From Anaeramoeba flamelloides (Eukaryota > Metamonada > Anaeramoebidae), in contig JANTQA010000029.1 in NCBI GenBank assembly GCA_027625915.1, positions 9,300,001 to 9,364,000 of the forward strand: a stretch of DNA of 64,000 bases, in the 5' to 3' direction. Shown piece after piece: positions 24,601 to 33,793 of the stretch. The number at the start of each line of letters is the position of its first letter. Positions within the stretch are counted from its first letter, which is position 1. The position numbers and the translations under genes are program-made. Below the pieces are notes generated by a model. It did not search any database. It was given only the letters and a program-made list of their open reading frames with translations, and was not told the origin of the DNA.

Positions 24601-27600
24601 TATCCATAATTTTCTTCTTTTCCTTATTCTTGTCCTGATCCTGATCATTTTTTTGATTATTAAATACAAGAAATTTAATTGTTTTAAAGTTATTTATAGG
24701 TCTATACCTTTTTCCAAAATAAGATAATAAGATAATAATATCATCTGCTTGCTGTTTATTTAATGGATATTTTTGGCAAGTTGTTGTTAAAATATTTAAA
24801 AGTTTATATAAAAGCGAAAATTCGTTGTGTGTTAAGTAAAATATTTCTGCAAAACGAAAAAATTGCTTTATTAATCCTATATATATATATATATTTATAT
24901 ATATTTATATTTATATTATTTTATTAAATAAGTTTAATATAGATTTTAAATTTTAGAGATTAAAACAAAAGAAAAAATTCGTTAAAATATTTTTTTAACA
25001 ATTAAAAATTAGAAAAAAAAGTTTTTGTTTATTTCATTCTTGTAATTTGCGATTTTATATTATTTGATTTACATAAACAATAATTAGTGATTCTTCTTCA
25101 AGAATTGATTAAATTTTCGAAAAAAAAAAAAAAAAAAAAGATATATTAATATTCTCAAATAATTAATTTCAGAATTATAAAATGGTTTTGAAAAAAATTA
25201 ATTAAATTTTCTGAAATTAAAGTTTTGATTTTTTTTGTGAGTTAATTGGAAACACGAGATTTTGTAAAAAGGTAGTCTAATAATTCAAATTCCAATACTG
25301 AAAAAATATAAAAACAAAAAGAAATAAAAGCAATAATTGAATCAAATATCTCTACTTCAACAAAATTTTTAAACCAAAAAAAAAAATATAAAATTAAATT
25401 TTGGTTCTTTAATAAACCAAATAATAATAAAACAAAGAAAAATAAGTCAAATAACATATATATATATATATATATATTAATATATATATATGAAATCTTA
25501 ATAATGAAGAAGAAATAATTAAACAGCTTTAAAATGAAAACTAATAAAGAAAAATACACAAAGCAAAAAAAATAAATTCGAAAGAAAAAAAGATCATAAA
25601 ATTATTTTGTTTTTTGGTCAATAAATTGAATTTTGGTTCTAAAATAAAAACAAATAAATAATTGTCAAATTAAAAGGAAATACCTCCATTTTTAGGTAAT
25701 ATTGATAAATTTATTTTTTTTTTAAATATCAACTAAACAATATTATATATAAAATGTTTTTGTATAAAATTTGATAAAATATATAATTTTGTTGTAAATT
25801 TATTATTCAATTAGTAAAATTGTGTTTTTCTCAAAATCAAAACATTTTATGGTAATGTTTTTTTGGATTCAACTTTTAAATGAGAAAAAAATATTATTTC
25901 AATTTTCTTTTTTAATCATTTAAAATTTTATATTTAGAATTCCTAACGTAAAATAAAAATTTTAAAATTTAAAAATTCTATTTAAAAATGTTTCTAAAAA
26001 GTATAACAAGATAAACTAAACCGAAATTTATTTCTTTTTAGATAAAGCAAAGTAAATTTAAAAAAAATGTATAGATTTTTTTTATCACATTCAAGAGAAT
26101 TCAAAGAATGAATTTTCGTTTTATTTGTGTTGCTTTAATATTTCTTGAGATACAATTTATGAATTTTTGAATTGTTAAAATAAACTAAATAAATAGTTGT
26201 TGGGTGAAAGAAAACACACCCTTTTTTTTTTTTTTTTTTTGGTTTTGGGATGTGTGAAAATTTTGTTTTTCCCAAATTTGGTTACAAAAAAAAACAAATG
26301 TAACAAACATGATCGATGAAATACAATTTTCAAAAATCTACCCTTATAAATAAAAAAAAATATGGTTTTTATAGGAATGAAAAAACGAAGAAATCTTGAA
26401 AAAAAAAAATAATACTTTTTGTTTTTTTTTAACAAAAAACAATTGAATAAGAAACAAACAAAAAGGTTTGAAACAAAATCTGAAGAGTGTTAATTTTTAA
26501 AAAAATATGGTTTAGATACAATTAAAAGTTTATTAGGTATGCTTCACATTTATTTATTTTCTTTTAATACAAAGGTTTTAAATGAGACTTGGTCGAATTA
26601 ATAAATAGAAATTTATAAAATCTTAACACTCCTGGAATTAATATTGGGTTGAAAAAAATCTTTATAGAAAAAATAATGGTAAAAAGTAAAAAAAAATTAT
26701 TTTTGTTGAATAGAAGAAAATGAAAGGGAAAAAAAATAAAAAAATATAAAAATTTATCTAACTTGTGAATGAATGAATCCTTTTTATTTTTATTTTAGAA
26801 AACTAAATTAAGTTTAAAATACCTCGAATTGGCTGTGCCTAGATGCTATAACATGACGCTCTTTGAAATTGAGTCACTTCAAAATTTCTCTCTTTACCAG
26901 AGTAAATGTTTCTAACACATAACCCTTAGCAATAAACCTAATCCGTTTTATTTGAGTAATTTTATCAAATACTTGATTAAAAATTTTGAAAAAATAATTG
27001 TTTGAAAACTTTTTAAAAAATTATTCTGCGCATGAGTACAAACATACATGAAGTCATTGAATTTTCCATTAAATTTCAATCAATTTCATAAAAAAATTTT
27101 TTGGCTTTGAAATTCGATAAATTTGTAATATATTTCAATAAAATTCCATTTGATGAATTTTGAAGAAATTTTCAGAAGTGTTCCGTAAAAAAAAAATGCT
27201 TAAATTTTTCAATAAAACTTATTAAAATGAAATTTCAATAAAATTATCACAACAATTATTGGAAATATTCATTGGATTTTTATCCCCTTTTCAAACAGCC
27301 CAATTACAATCAGTGATCTCAAATAAATTTAACACTTTTAATAAAGCCTTTTAACCATTGTGTAAAAAAGTCAAGAAGTTTATTAATTGTAAAAATTACT
27401 CTTCGTATTTAGTCGTGTTAGCAATTAATATAAATAATTCATTTTTATTCACAATGGTTATTCGGTTTTTTTCTCTAAATTTATGGAAAAAATTTTTAAA
27501 GATTTTCATTTATTTATTTTTGTAATTTTTATATTTTTGGATTTGGTTTTTGTTTGGACTTGGAATAAATACGTAAGAACACTTTGGATTAATTTTAGAA

Positions 27601-30205
27601 ATTTTTTGTTTTTTTCTTTTTTTTTCATCTCCGAACAAAAACAAAAAAAAAAAAATATAAAAATATAAAAGAATCATAAAGTCTAAAAATACAATAATAA
27701 ATTAAAAGACAATATAGTAAATTAAATTTGGGTTCCTTAAGAAGCAAAATTGAGTAAAAAAAAAAATGACTTTAGAAGACTTTTCGATGGTTATATCTTA
27801 AAACTTTTTTATTATTACTTATATTTAATGATCTTTTTTTTTTTTCTTTTTTTACTATTTCCTTGGTTTTGGTATTTCTCTTTTCTCACACGAAAAAATC
27901 AAAAAATAAATATCCCATTTGAAATTTCATTCAATTTTCATTTATTTTTCTTTATTTTTCATTTTATTGCTTAAATTTTTTTTCATTTTTTCCATACAAC
28001 TTTCATTGAATATTCCAATTATGATTTCAATAGTTTTCATTAAAAAATCCAATAGATTTTCAATAAAATTTCAATATTTTTTATTAAACATTTCTTTAAA
28101 AAATAGCCCCAAATTCATATTTTTTTTTGTACTCGTGTAATGAATGGGTTTTTGAGAATAAGAATCTAATTTGAAAAAATTCCTGTTAATTTTGTAATTG
28201 TATTTCTCCAATTAGAAAATTTCTACTTGAAATAGTTTTTTTACTAAAAAAAGAAAAAGAAATGATTAGTGAATGAATCACAAAGTAGAATAATTGACTT
28301 GGTTGTGATTAATTGAGAATGTGTTCTAAATCCGGCTGCGAAATAAAAAAAATAGAAATAAAAAACAAGGAAAAAGAAAAAGAGATGGATTAAATAATTT
28401 ACCATGAATCAATTTTACAAATTCATATTTTTTTAACCAATCAAGATTATTTTTTTCTTGTGTTGATTTCTCTTTAATATTTTGGCTGGACAATTTGGTA
28501 AAAATGTCTGCAATTCTTGAAATTAGGCATTCAATAAATAATAAATCATGTTTTTTAATTATAAAACTTTTTTTCATTTTGGTTTTGTCTTTGAAATTTG
28601 AGGTTTGGGAAAAATCTCTTTTGAAATCTTCATATAGTCTTTGTAGTAAAATGCTAATCATTAGTAGCATTTCTGAAATTAAATCTAATAATCCAAATTG
28701 AATCAATGTTTGTGTATCTGTAGGTGATCTTAAAAGAATTAAAATGACCTGAAAGCAAATTATCCCGGAAAAATCGGCTACTTGGAAATCGTTCACTCCT
28801 CTTTGTTTTTCTAGAAACCAAAAGAAAAAAAAGAAAAAGAAAAAGAAAAAGGATATTAATCAGAATAAAAACACGGGAAAGAATAATCAAAAAAAAAAAA
28901 AATAAAAGAAGAAGGGAGGGTAAAAAAAAAGGGTTTGAAAATTAAGAAGAAAAAGAATAAAGAAAAGAATCAGAATAAGAAGAAAAACACGGGAAAGAAT
29001 AATCAAAAAAAATAAAAGAAGAAGGGAGGGTAAAAAAAAAGGGTTTGAAAATTAAAAAAAAAAGAATAAAGAAAAGAATCAGAATCAGAATAAAAACAAG
29101 GAAAAGAGAAACCAACAAAAAAAGAGAAGAAGAGGGAGGGTAAAAAAAGTGTTTGAAAATTAAAAAGAAAAACTTTTCGAAAGGAATTAAAAGATTACTT
29201 TGATAAGAAGGAATTAATTTTTTTTTGAGAATATTTTTGAGGTAATTTAAAATACGTAAAGTGAAGAGAATGAATTGTGGTGGGTGTGCTTTGTTTTGTT
29301 CAATTTTTTTAAAAAAGGTTGTTTGTGATTTGTTTGTTTTGTCTTGATTTTCTTTGTAAATCGGGATCGAAAACCGACTAAATTTCCCCTTTAACGGCGA
29401 TCTTTGTGAAAACGTGATTGGTAAGTAGATTCTTTTCTTTTCTTTTTCTGTAGTTTCAGTAAACCAATCTTGATAATTATTTAAAAATAATTTTGAAAGT
29501 TTTGAAAACCAATTTATAATTGAGGCCTAGTTAATTCAAAATAAGAAGAAGGGTAGGAGAACAATAAATAAAATCGTTGAAAAATTAAGATAAAAATCAA
29601 GTGGACAAAATTAAAAAGAAAAAATTTTTATTATTTTGTGTTTTTGTGTTTCAAATTAAGATACAAGCAAATTTTGAACAAAAATAATAACGAAAAAAAC
29701 TGGTGAAAATCATATTATTTGATCAAGAGGAAGAAGAAGACATTTAATTGGATTTTTTTTTGATTTTAATTCAGGTTTTAGGGGTTCATAAAAGGAATTA
29801 ATTTGTGTTTGAGAAACGATCGTTAGATTTGAAATGTTTTTTTTTTTTTTCTTTCTTTTTAAATTTTTGTTTCTTTTCCAATTTTTTGTTTGTTAACAAA
29901 TTGTGAAAGATCAATTTTTCTCATCGAAAAAAATAAACTCAAATTTGTTCTGTGTCCCAAAAAGAAAAAAAAATTTAAAAGAAGAAGAAAGCACTAAAAT
30001 ATCAAAAAAAAAAAATTGTTACTGGATCTGTCAGAATTTTGGAGTGAATCCAAAGTTTCTCGAGTTTTTTGCCATTAGGAACATGATTTAAAAATCCAGA
30101 GTTGGGGCAAACAATAAATTCCGTTTGAAAAATTGGTGGTGTGTATGACGAGAAATGTGATATTTGCTCGAATGTTGGAAAATAAAGATCGATATAAAAG
30201 GTCAT
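10826..30205 (-). CDS. BEACH protein (lectin-like, PH, BEACH, WD40), seven exons
   Basis: Joining seven exons gives one frame of 3,917 residues: 30205-30023, 29526-29256, 28810-28403, 24876-15849, 15720-15630, 15522-15348 and 12423-10826. Each junction has GT/AG and matching phase, and the three last joins fall inside the BEACH domain, so homology confirms them. Order: armadillo-like N-terminal region; ConA lectin-like domain about 1308-1584, broken by an Asp run near 1378; acidic, Lys/Glu and Asn insertions; PH-BEACH about 3150-3260; BEACH about 3262-3545 (WLNREISNFQYLMYLN, YPIFPWII, YLIRLEPYTS, ELIPEFYYLPEFL, HHWIDLIFGYKSRG); WD40 repeats about 3600-3917. Neurobeachin/LvsC-type proteins are scaffolds for vesicle and lysosome traffic. 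The assignment to the family is firm; the exact subfamily and the ATG in exon 1 are less so. Confidence 0.92.
12424..15347 (-). other. BEACH gene intron 6, 2.9 kb, holds a dispersed repeat
   Basis: It starts GTAATTTTTTTT and ends TTAATAG. It contains copy B of the ~280 bp dispersed repeat (14445-14733), otherwise AT-rich filler. Short open stretches such as 15000-15055 do not fit the phase of the flanking exons. Confidence 0.8.
14445..14733 (+). repeat. Dispersed ~280 bp repeat, copy B
   Basis: It begins GGTTTATATTGGAAAGAAGA, continues GTTACAAAGGAAAAAG, GTGGTTACTTGCTAATACCG, GAGACACTGAAACACGGC, CAGATCAAGATCAAAAAG, GAACATTCATGATCAATTAT and GTATCGTGGCTATGATTTCG. Copy A at 3675-3955 has the same blocks in opposite orientation, clearly homologous but diverged. 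This copy lies inside an intron, antisense to the BEACH gene. Confidence 0.7.
15348..15522 (-). CDS. BEACH gene exon 6
   Basis: 175 nt after an ATATAG acceptor, phase 0 in and phase 1 out. It codes VGILQKNNIEILTDRYESF, then HHGSHYLSSACVIYYLIR and LEPYTSRVIELH, which are core BEACH motifs (GSHYS, YYLIRLEPFT). Donor GTAATTT at 15347. Confidence 0.92.
15630..15720 (-). CDS. BEACH gene exon 5
   Basis: 91 nt between AATAG and GTAAAAATT. It completes the Gln codon begun in exon 4 and codes YPIFPWIIQDCNSK and KIYRDLTKP, the next conserved BEACH blocks. Too short to be noticed as an open frame by itself. The 128 nt intron before it (15721-15848) holds a (CA)n run and a long poly(A). Confidence 0.92.
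15849..24876 (-). CDS. BEACH gene exon 4 (9.0 kb)
   Basis: A single 9,028 nt exon. The ATG at 24607 is internal: the frame is open upstream to a TATATAG acceptor, adding IKQFFRFAEIFYLTHNEFS and about 70 more residues. It holds helical armadillo-like sequence, the lectin-like domain (DKTGWSFFTWIKFSF near 21800), an Asp run encoded by (GAT)n at about 21573-21637, an Asn run at about 19466-19520, acidic and Lys/Glu tracts at about 18740-18890 and 17450-17800, and PH-BEACH (16290-15960). It ends RTYNDLSQ within BEACH, donor GTAATTTT at 15848. Confidence 0.93.
24877..28402 (-). other. BEACH gene intron 3, 3.5 kb
   Basis: It starts GGTAAATTATT-type donor (GT at 28402) and ends TATATAG. It holds (TA)n runs (24882-24915, 25457-25495), poly(A)/poly(T) runs, and a 130 bp segment at 26822-26955 with a relative in the ankyrin gene intron. 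Minus and plus frames in it are short, Phe/Lys-rich and not convincing. Confidence 0.75.
26822..26955. repeat. Segment shared with 46385-46515
   Basis: It contains CTCTTTGAAATTGAGTCACT, TCAAAATTTCTCTCTTTACC and ATAACCCTTAGCAATAAACC. The second copy has TTTAGTCACTTCAAAATTCT, CTCTCTAACAG and CTAACCCTTAACAATAAATC in the same order. No frame and no structure that I recognise. Confidence 0.45.
28403..28810 (-). CDS. BEACH gene exon 3
   Basis: Acceptor TTTTCTTTTGGTTTCTAG, then phase 1. It codes FQVADFSGIICFQVILILL, TDTQTLIQFGLLDLISEML and ends KYEFVKLIHG, joining in phase to LIKQFF of exon 4. Helical, as expected for the armadillo-like N-terminus of BEACH proteins. The GTG at 28796 is internal. 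Confidence 0.85.
28857..29173. repeat. Tandem purine-rich repeat, about three 107 bp units
   Basis: Three units share CAGAATAAAAACACGGGAAA, GAATAATC, AAGAAGGGAGGGTAAAAAAA and GGGTTTGAAAATTAA, starting near 28858, 28968 and 29077. The third unit is the most diverged. It lies within BEACH intron 2 (28811-29255) and is pyrimidine-rich on the transcribed strand just upstream of the exon 3 acceptor. Confidence 0.75.
29256..29526 (-). CDS. BEACH gene exon 2
   Basis: 271 nt after an ATTAACTAG acceptor, phase 0 in, phase 1 out at a GTATTTTAAAT donor. It codes ASIINWFSKLSKLFLNNYQD, KKRIYLPITFSQRSPLKGK and HPPQFILFTL. It lacks an ATG. Support is an open frame of mixed composition, unusually high GC around 29370-29420, and phase agreement with exons 1 and 3. 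No homology was used. Confidence 0.65.
30023..30205 (-). CDS. BEACH gene exon 1 (probable)
   Basis: ATG at 30205 opens 61 codons of mixed composition (YIDLYFPTFEQISHFSSY, FIVCPNSGFLNHVPNGKK, WIHSKILTDP) ending at a CCA/GTAACAATT donor, phase 0. The frame joins exon 2 after a 496 nt intron (29527-30022) that holds nothing else. It may be preceded by another exon, but the ATG and richer codon use favour this start. Confidence 0.6.
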
Positions 30206-30487
30206 AAAAAAACTTTTTAAAAAAAATGATTAACCTAATTTATTTTTCTTATTTTTACAAGTATACAGATTTTCTAAAAAGTTGATTTTTGCTAGATTTT
30301 CCCTTGTCGAATTTGTGTTATTGGTTTGTACAAATGAATCTAATTCAAAAATCTTTGATTTTAAGGTTTACAACCCCTGAAAAATGAAAAAAGATTATCC
30401 TGTATAGGGGGTAGTGACTGTTTACTTTGGTTCTTAGTGATTACTCTGGGACTAGTATAGAAACTTAATAGTATTTTAAAGTTTGTT

Positions 30488-30997
30488 AAAAATGAAATTT
30501 TTTGAATTAAAAGTTTTTCGATTAACCGAATTGGAAAATTCACCTAGTTGGAAAGTTCAACAATATCTAAAAATTATAAAACAACAAAATTACAATTTCA
30601 AACAACAAAAATATTTAAACTGGAAAGCTTCAAAAACAATTCTAAAATTTCGAAATTTTACTAATTGTTTAAATAGGTACTCTTATGTAACAAGTAAAAA
30701 TAAAAATAAAAATTGTGATTTATGTAAAGAAAAGTTAAATATTGATATCATTGAAGATTTCGATCATTTTTTATGGGACTGTCCGGGCTATAAAATAAAT
30801 CGAAAAATCTGGATATCTGAATTTTTTGAAAAAAATAAAAAAATTAATAATATCGGAGATATTATTAATAAAAAGAATTCATCATATATATTATCATTAG
30901 TAAGTGATAATAAAATTTGTGATTCTTTAACAAAATTTCTAAAAAAAAGTTTAGAAATTAGGGCACACTGGAGAAAAGCAATTTTCTCTCTTCAAAA

Positions 30998-31030
<33 letters not shown>

Positions 31031-31039
31031 AAATTTTTT
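30488..31039 (+). mobile_element. 5'-truncated LINE with poly(A) and TSD
   Basis: Element body 30504-31023. It is bracketed by AAAAATGAAATTTTTT at 30488-30503 and 31024-31039, a 16 bp target-site duplication, and ends in a poly(A) tail (about 31000-31028). The body codes about 165 residues of the C-terminal end of a non-LTR retrotransposon reverse-transcriptase protein: a knuckle CDLCKEKLN...DHFLWDCP (CX2C...HX4C) followed by a Trp-containing tail. The apparent ATG at 30492 falls in the duplicated target, so the frame is in fact truncated at its 5' end. Intact frame, TSD and tail suggest a recent insertion. Confidence 0.85.
30504..31001 (+). CDS. LINE ORF2 C-terminal fragment
   Basis: An open frame of about 165 residues with no stop until TAA at 30999. 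It carries a cysteine/histidine knuckle typical of the C-terminus of non-LTR ORF2 proteins (CDLC, HFLWDC), preceded by a helical RFRT-like segment (ILKFRNFTNCLNRYSYV). The endonuclease and catalytic reverse-transcriptase domains are absent, so it cannot mobilise itself. The nearest gene is the BEACH gene, which starts about 300 bp away on the other strand. Confidence 0.75.
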
Positions 31040-31825
31040 TTTCTAAAATACAAATTGTTGAAGTTTTACACTAATGAATTAGAAGGTATTAAATAATAAA
31101 TTGAGATTTGGGGTTTGACTTGAAATTTTCATTTTTCTTGAAAGATATTTTAAATAAAAAAAGGCGTTTAAAAGCATCAAATATAAACATTTAAATCAAT
31201 AAAACCAAAAAAACAATTATTGTTTTTATTCAAGATTTACCAATAAATTTACATTGCACTTCTAAATTAAGATTTCAAAAAACAAATCAATTTTGAAAAA
31301 ATAAATTATCGGAAACAATTTAAATCAGTGATCCTATCTAAAAATAATTTCTTTTTGTTTTTATAAAATGATGTGCTGATTGTAGATTTCCATTGGAATC
31401 AATTTTAAATAAGGAATAATCTATGATTCTCAACATTTTACCATATTAGTTTTCATAAATAAAATGAATTTACATTTTCTATAAATAAATTATATATTTT
31501 TGATTCTCTGTAGGAAAATCATTTTCTTGGCTCAAATGTGATTTCTTTTAGAAAAAGTTGTTTAAATTCAAAATATTCTACAAAAAACTTAAATTTAAAT
31601 TGATAGATTTATAGGTTTTTAATCTTTTCTCTTTTTTTCTCTCTTTTGAATAAAATCAAATTACACCTTTTCATTTTTAATAAGAATAGCAATAATAGTT
31701 TTAGACTAGAAGTCATCATTTTTATTATTTTTTTTTAATTTCCAATTTGATCTCAAAAATCTCTTTTTTATTTAGTTAAGTTTTTTTCTACATTATTTAT
31801 AGTGTTTATTTAAAAAGAATCAATA

Positions 31826-32021
31826 CAGTCAGTTCCACTTTTAAGGTACAAACTTTCAACAAAATCCAAGATACAAAAAAATATCAAATTAAAACTTAAA
31901 TTCAAATTCTAGTAAAATAATTTGTGTAAATAACAATTCCAAAAAAATGTACCTTAATTTATGATTTAATTATACCTTAAATTTCGTTGAAAATTTTTGT
32001 TTTCAAAAGTGAAACTGACTG
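31826..32021. mobile_element. Tc1/mariner-like MITE, copy 2 of 4
   Basis: 196 bp beginning CAGTCAGTTCCACTTTTAAG and ending GTGAAACTGACTG, flanked by TA at 31824-31825 and 32022-32023. Its interior is more diverged than copy 1 (for example TTAAAACTTAAATTC in place of TTAAGGCACA), so the hairpin is weaker. Confidence 0.85.
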
Positions 32022-32390
32022 TAAAATATTCTCATGAAAATTTAATCGAACAAACGATTGTTATTTTTTTTGAAATATTTCCACGTTATAAATCTCAAAA
32101 AAAAAAAAATACCTATAACTTCATTGATTATTTTTGGTCAGTTGGAAATACACTGATAAATCAATAAAATTGAAAATTTTGATATTTTTTTTGAATACTT
32201 ATTATTAATGTAAAAAAATAATTGAAAGATCAAAAAAAAATAATTTTTAATTAACCTTTCAAAAAAAACAAATAAATTTTCTTAAGTTGGGAATTTGAAA
32301 AACTATAAGTTTCGTAAATATTATTTTTTGAGTTCCGAAGAGTCAAATTTCTTTTTAATATCGAATATATAATTTCAATAAATGAGCCTT

Positions 32391-33240
32391 TTTTTTTTTT
32401 TTTTTTTTTTTCCTTATAGCTGAAAACCTTATAATCTATTTAATTTTTTATAATTAAACGATTTTAAAGTTCTATTAGTATTTGAATTTGTTCAAAATTC
32501 TTTAAGAATTTTATATATTTCTTCTTTTTTATCAAATTCTGAAATATTGGACATTCTATTTTAAACAATAGGTTATATTTAAACCGTTGAGTATATTTTG
32601 CAACTACATTTGTTGTGGTTTTCAAAAAAATGACTTATAAAAGGAAATAATAAAGATAATAAGGAGTCTCTTTGATATACCTCTTAACTAACTTTTTAAA
32701 GTGATTTCATATCTATCTTTTACTTTTTTCATTTCTAATATATTTATCAAGAGCACTATGTACTAAGATGTGGCTAATCGTTTCAAAAATTTTTTAATTT
32801 CAATTTTGACAACAAAAAATCTTTATTATTTTTAATCCATTTTTTCTTTTTCTATTCCAAAAAGTAAATTTTTGATAAAATACTAGTATTTATTATTATT
32901 TTTTATTATTTAAATTAATAATCATCTATTAAACTCCAAGAATCTTCAATTCATTTCTTAAATAACTTGTGATAAAATCCAACTAAAAGGTATTATTAAT
33001 TGAGATTTGTAGATAATGGAAGGGAATTCCTTCATTCTCTGTTTTGTGAATAAATAAAAATATTTCTTTCTTTAATAAAATTTATTATTTTCTTCTGTAG
33101 GATTATCAATTCATTCAATAATAAAAACAAGTTTGATGAATTCTTTTTAAGAAAAGGCAAATATTCTTTTCCATTCTTCTTTTTTTTATAGTGTCTATTT
33201 TGGAGATTTTTATTTTGGGAAAATCTTTTACTCATATATT
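32391..33240 (-). mobile_element. Probable old LINE relic
   Basis: On the minus strand, short frames with several stops read like a non-LTR protein C-terminus: an open piece at 33032-33235 (KRFSQNKNLQNRHYKKKK), then ETISHILVHSALDKYIRN near 32760, which resembles the ET..H.L..C pattern of the terminal knuckle, then FKIECPIFQN near 32570. A poly(T) run at 32391-32412 would be the poly(A) tail of a minus-strand insertion. Breaks are frequent, so it is older than the LINE at 30.5 kb. The match is by eye and weak. Confidence 0.35.
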
Positions 33241-33793
33241 TTTTTGATAATTTATTAAATCATAAATCTTTTCTAAATAAAAAATATCTTTTGTATCAAT
33301 TAGATTTTAATCTTCACATTTTTTTTAAAATAATATTACTTTATTAATTTTATTTCACAATTTTTGCTAATTTTTCTGATTAAAAAAAGTATTTTCGAAA
33401 TTATTAATTATATAAAATAATTTTTGTTGAATATCTTGCCTCATTTTATTAATTAATTTCCCATATTTAAATTTAAATTCAAATTCATAATTGATTCGAT
33501 TTATTTTTTAATTTAACGAATTTTTTAGTTATTAATTTTTTGAATAAATATTTTTTTTATTAAAACTTTTTAAAAATAAATAAAATTGAAATTACTGGAA
33601 AAGAAAAAAAAATAGATAAAGTCTAAAATTGCAATAAAAAAAAATCTAAAGTTAAAAGGAAAAAAAAAGGGAGGTAACAAATTATCAATCAAAAATAAAT
33701 ATGTATTAAGAATCTCTTCAAAAGAATTTAATTGATAAATTAAAAAAATGAAGAAAAAAAAATAATGTATTTCTTCTTAAATTTTGATTTGGT

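Larger units (their letters stand above)
31029..33793. other. Intergenic region with MITE and LINE relic
   Basis: Between the LINE and the C2-EML gene. It holds MITE copy 2 (31826-32021) and a probable old LINE relic (32391-33240). The rest is AT-rich with no supported gene. Confidence 0.5.

Noticed and set aside
29903-30091. 62-codon plus-strand frame
   Set aside because: It overlaps BEACH exon 1 on the other strand, which has better codon composition and phase support.
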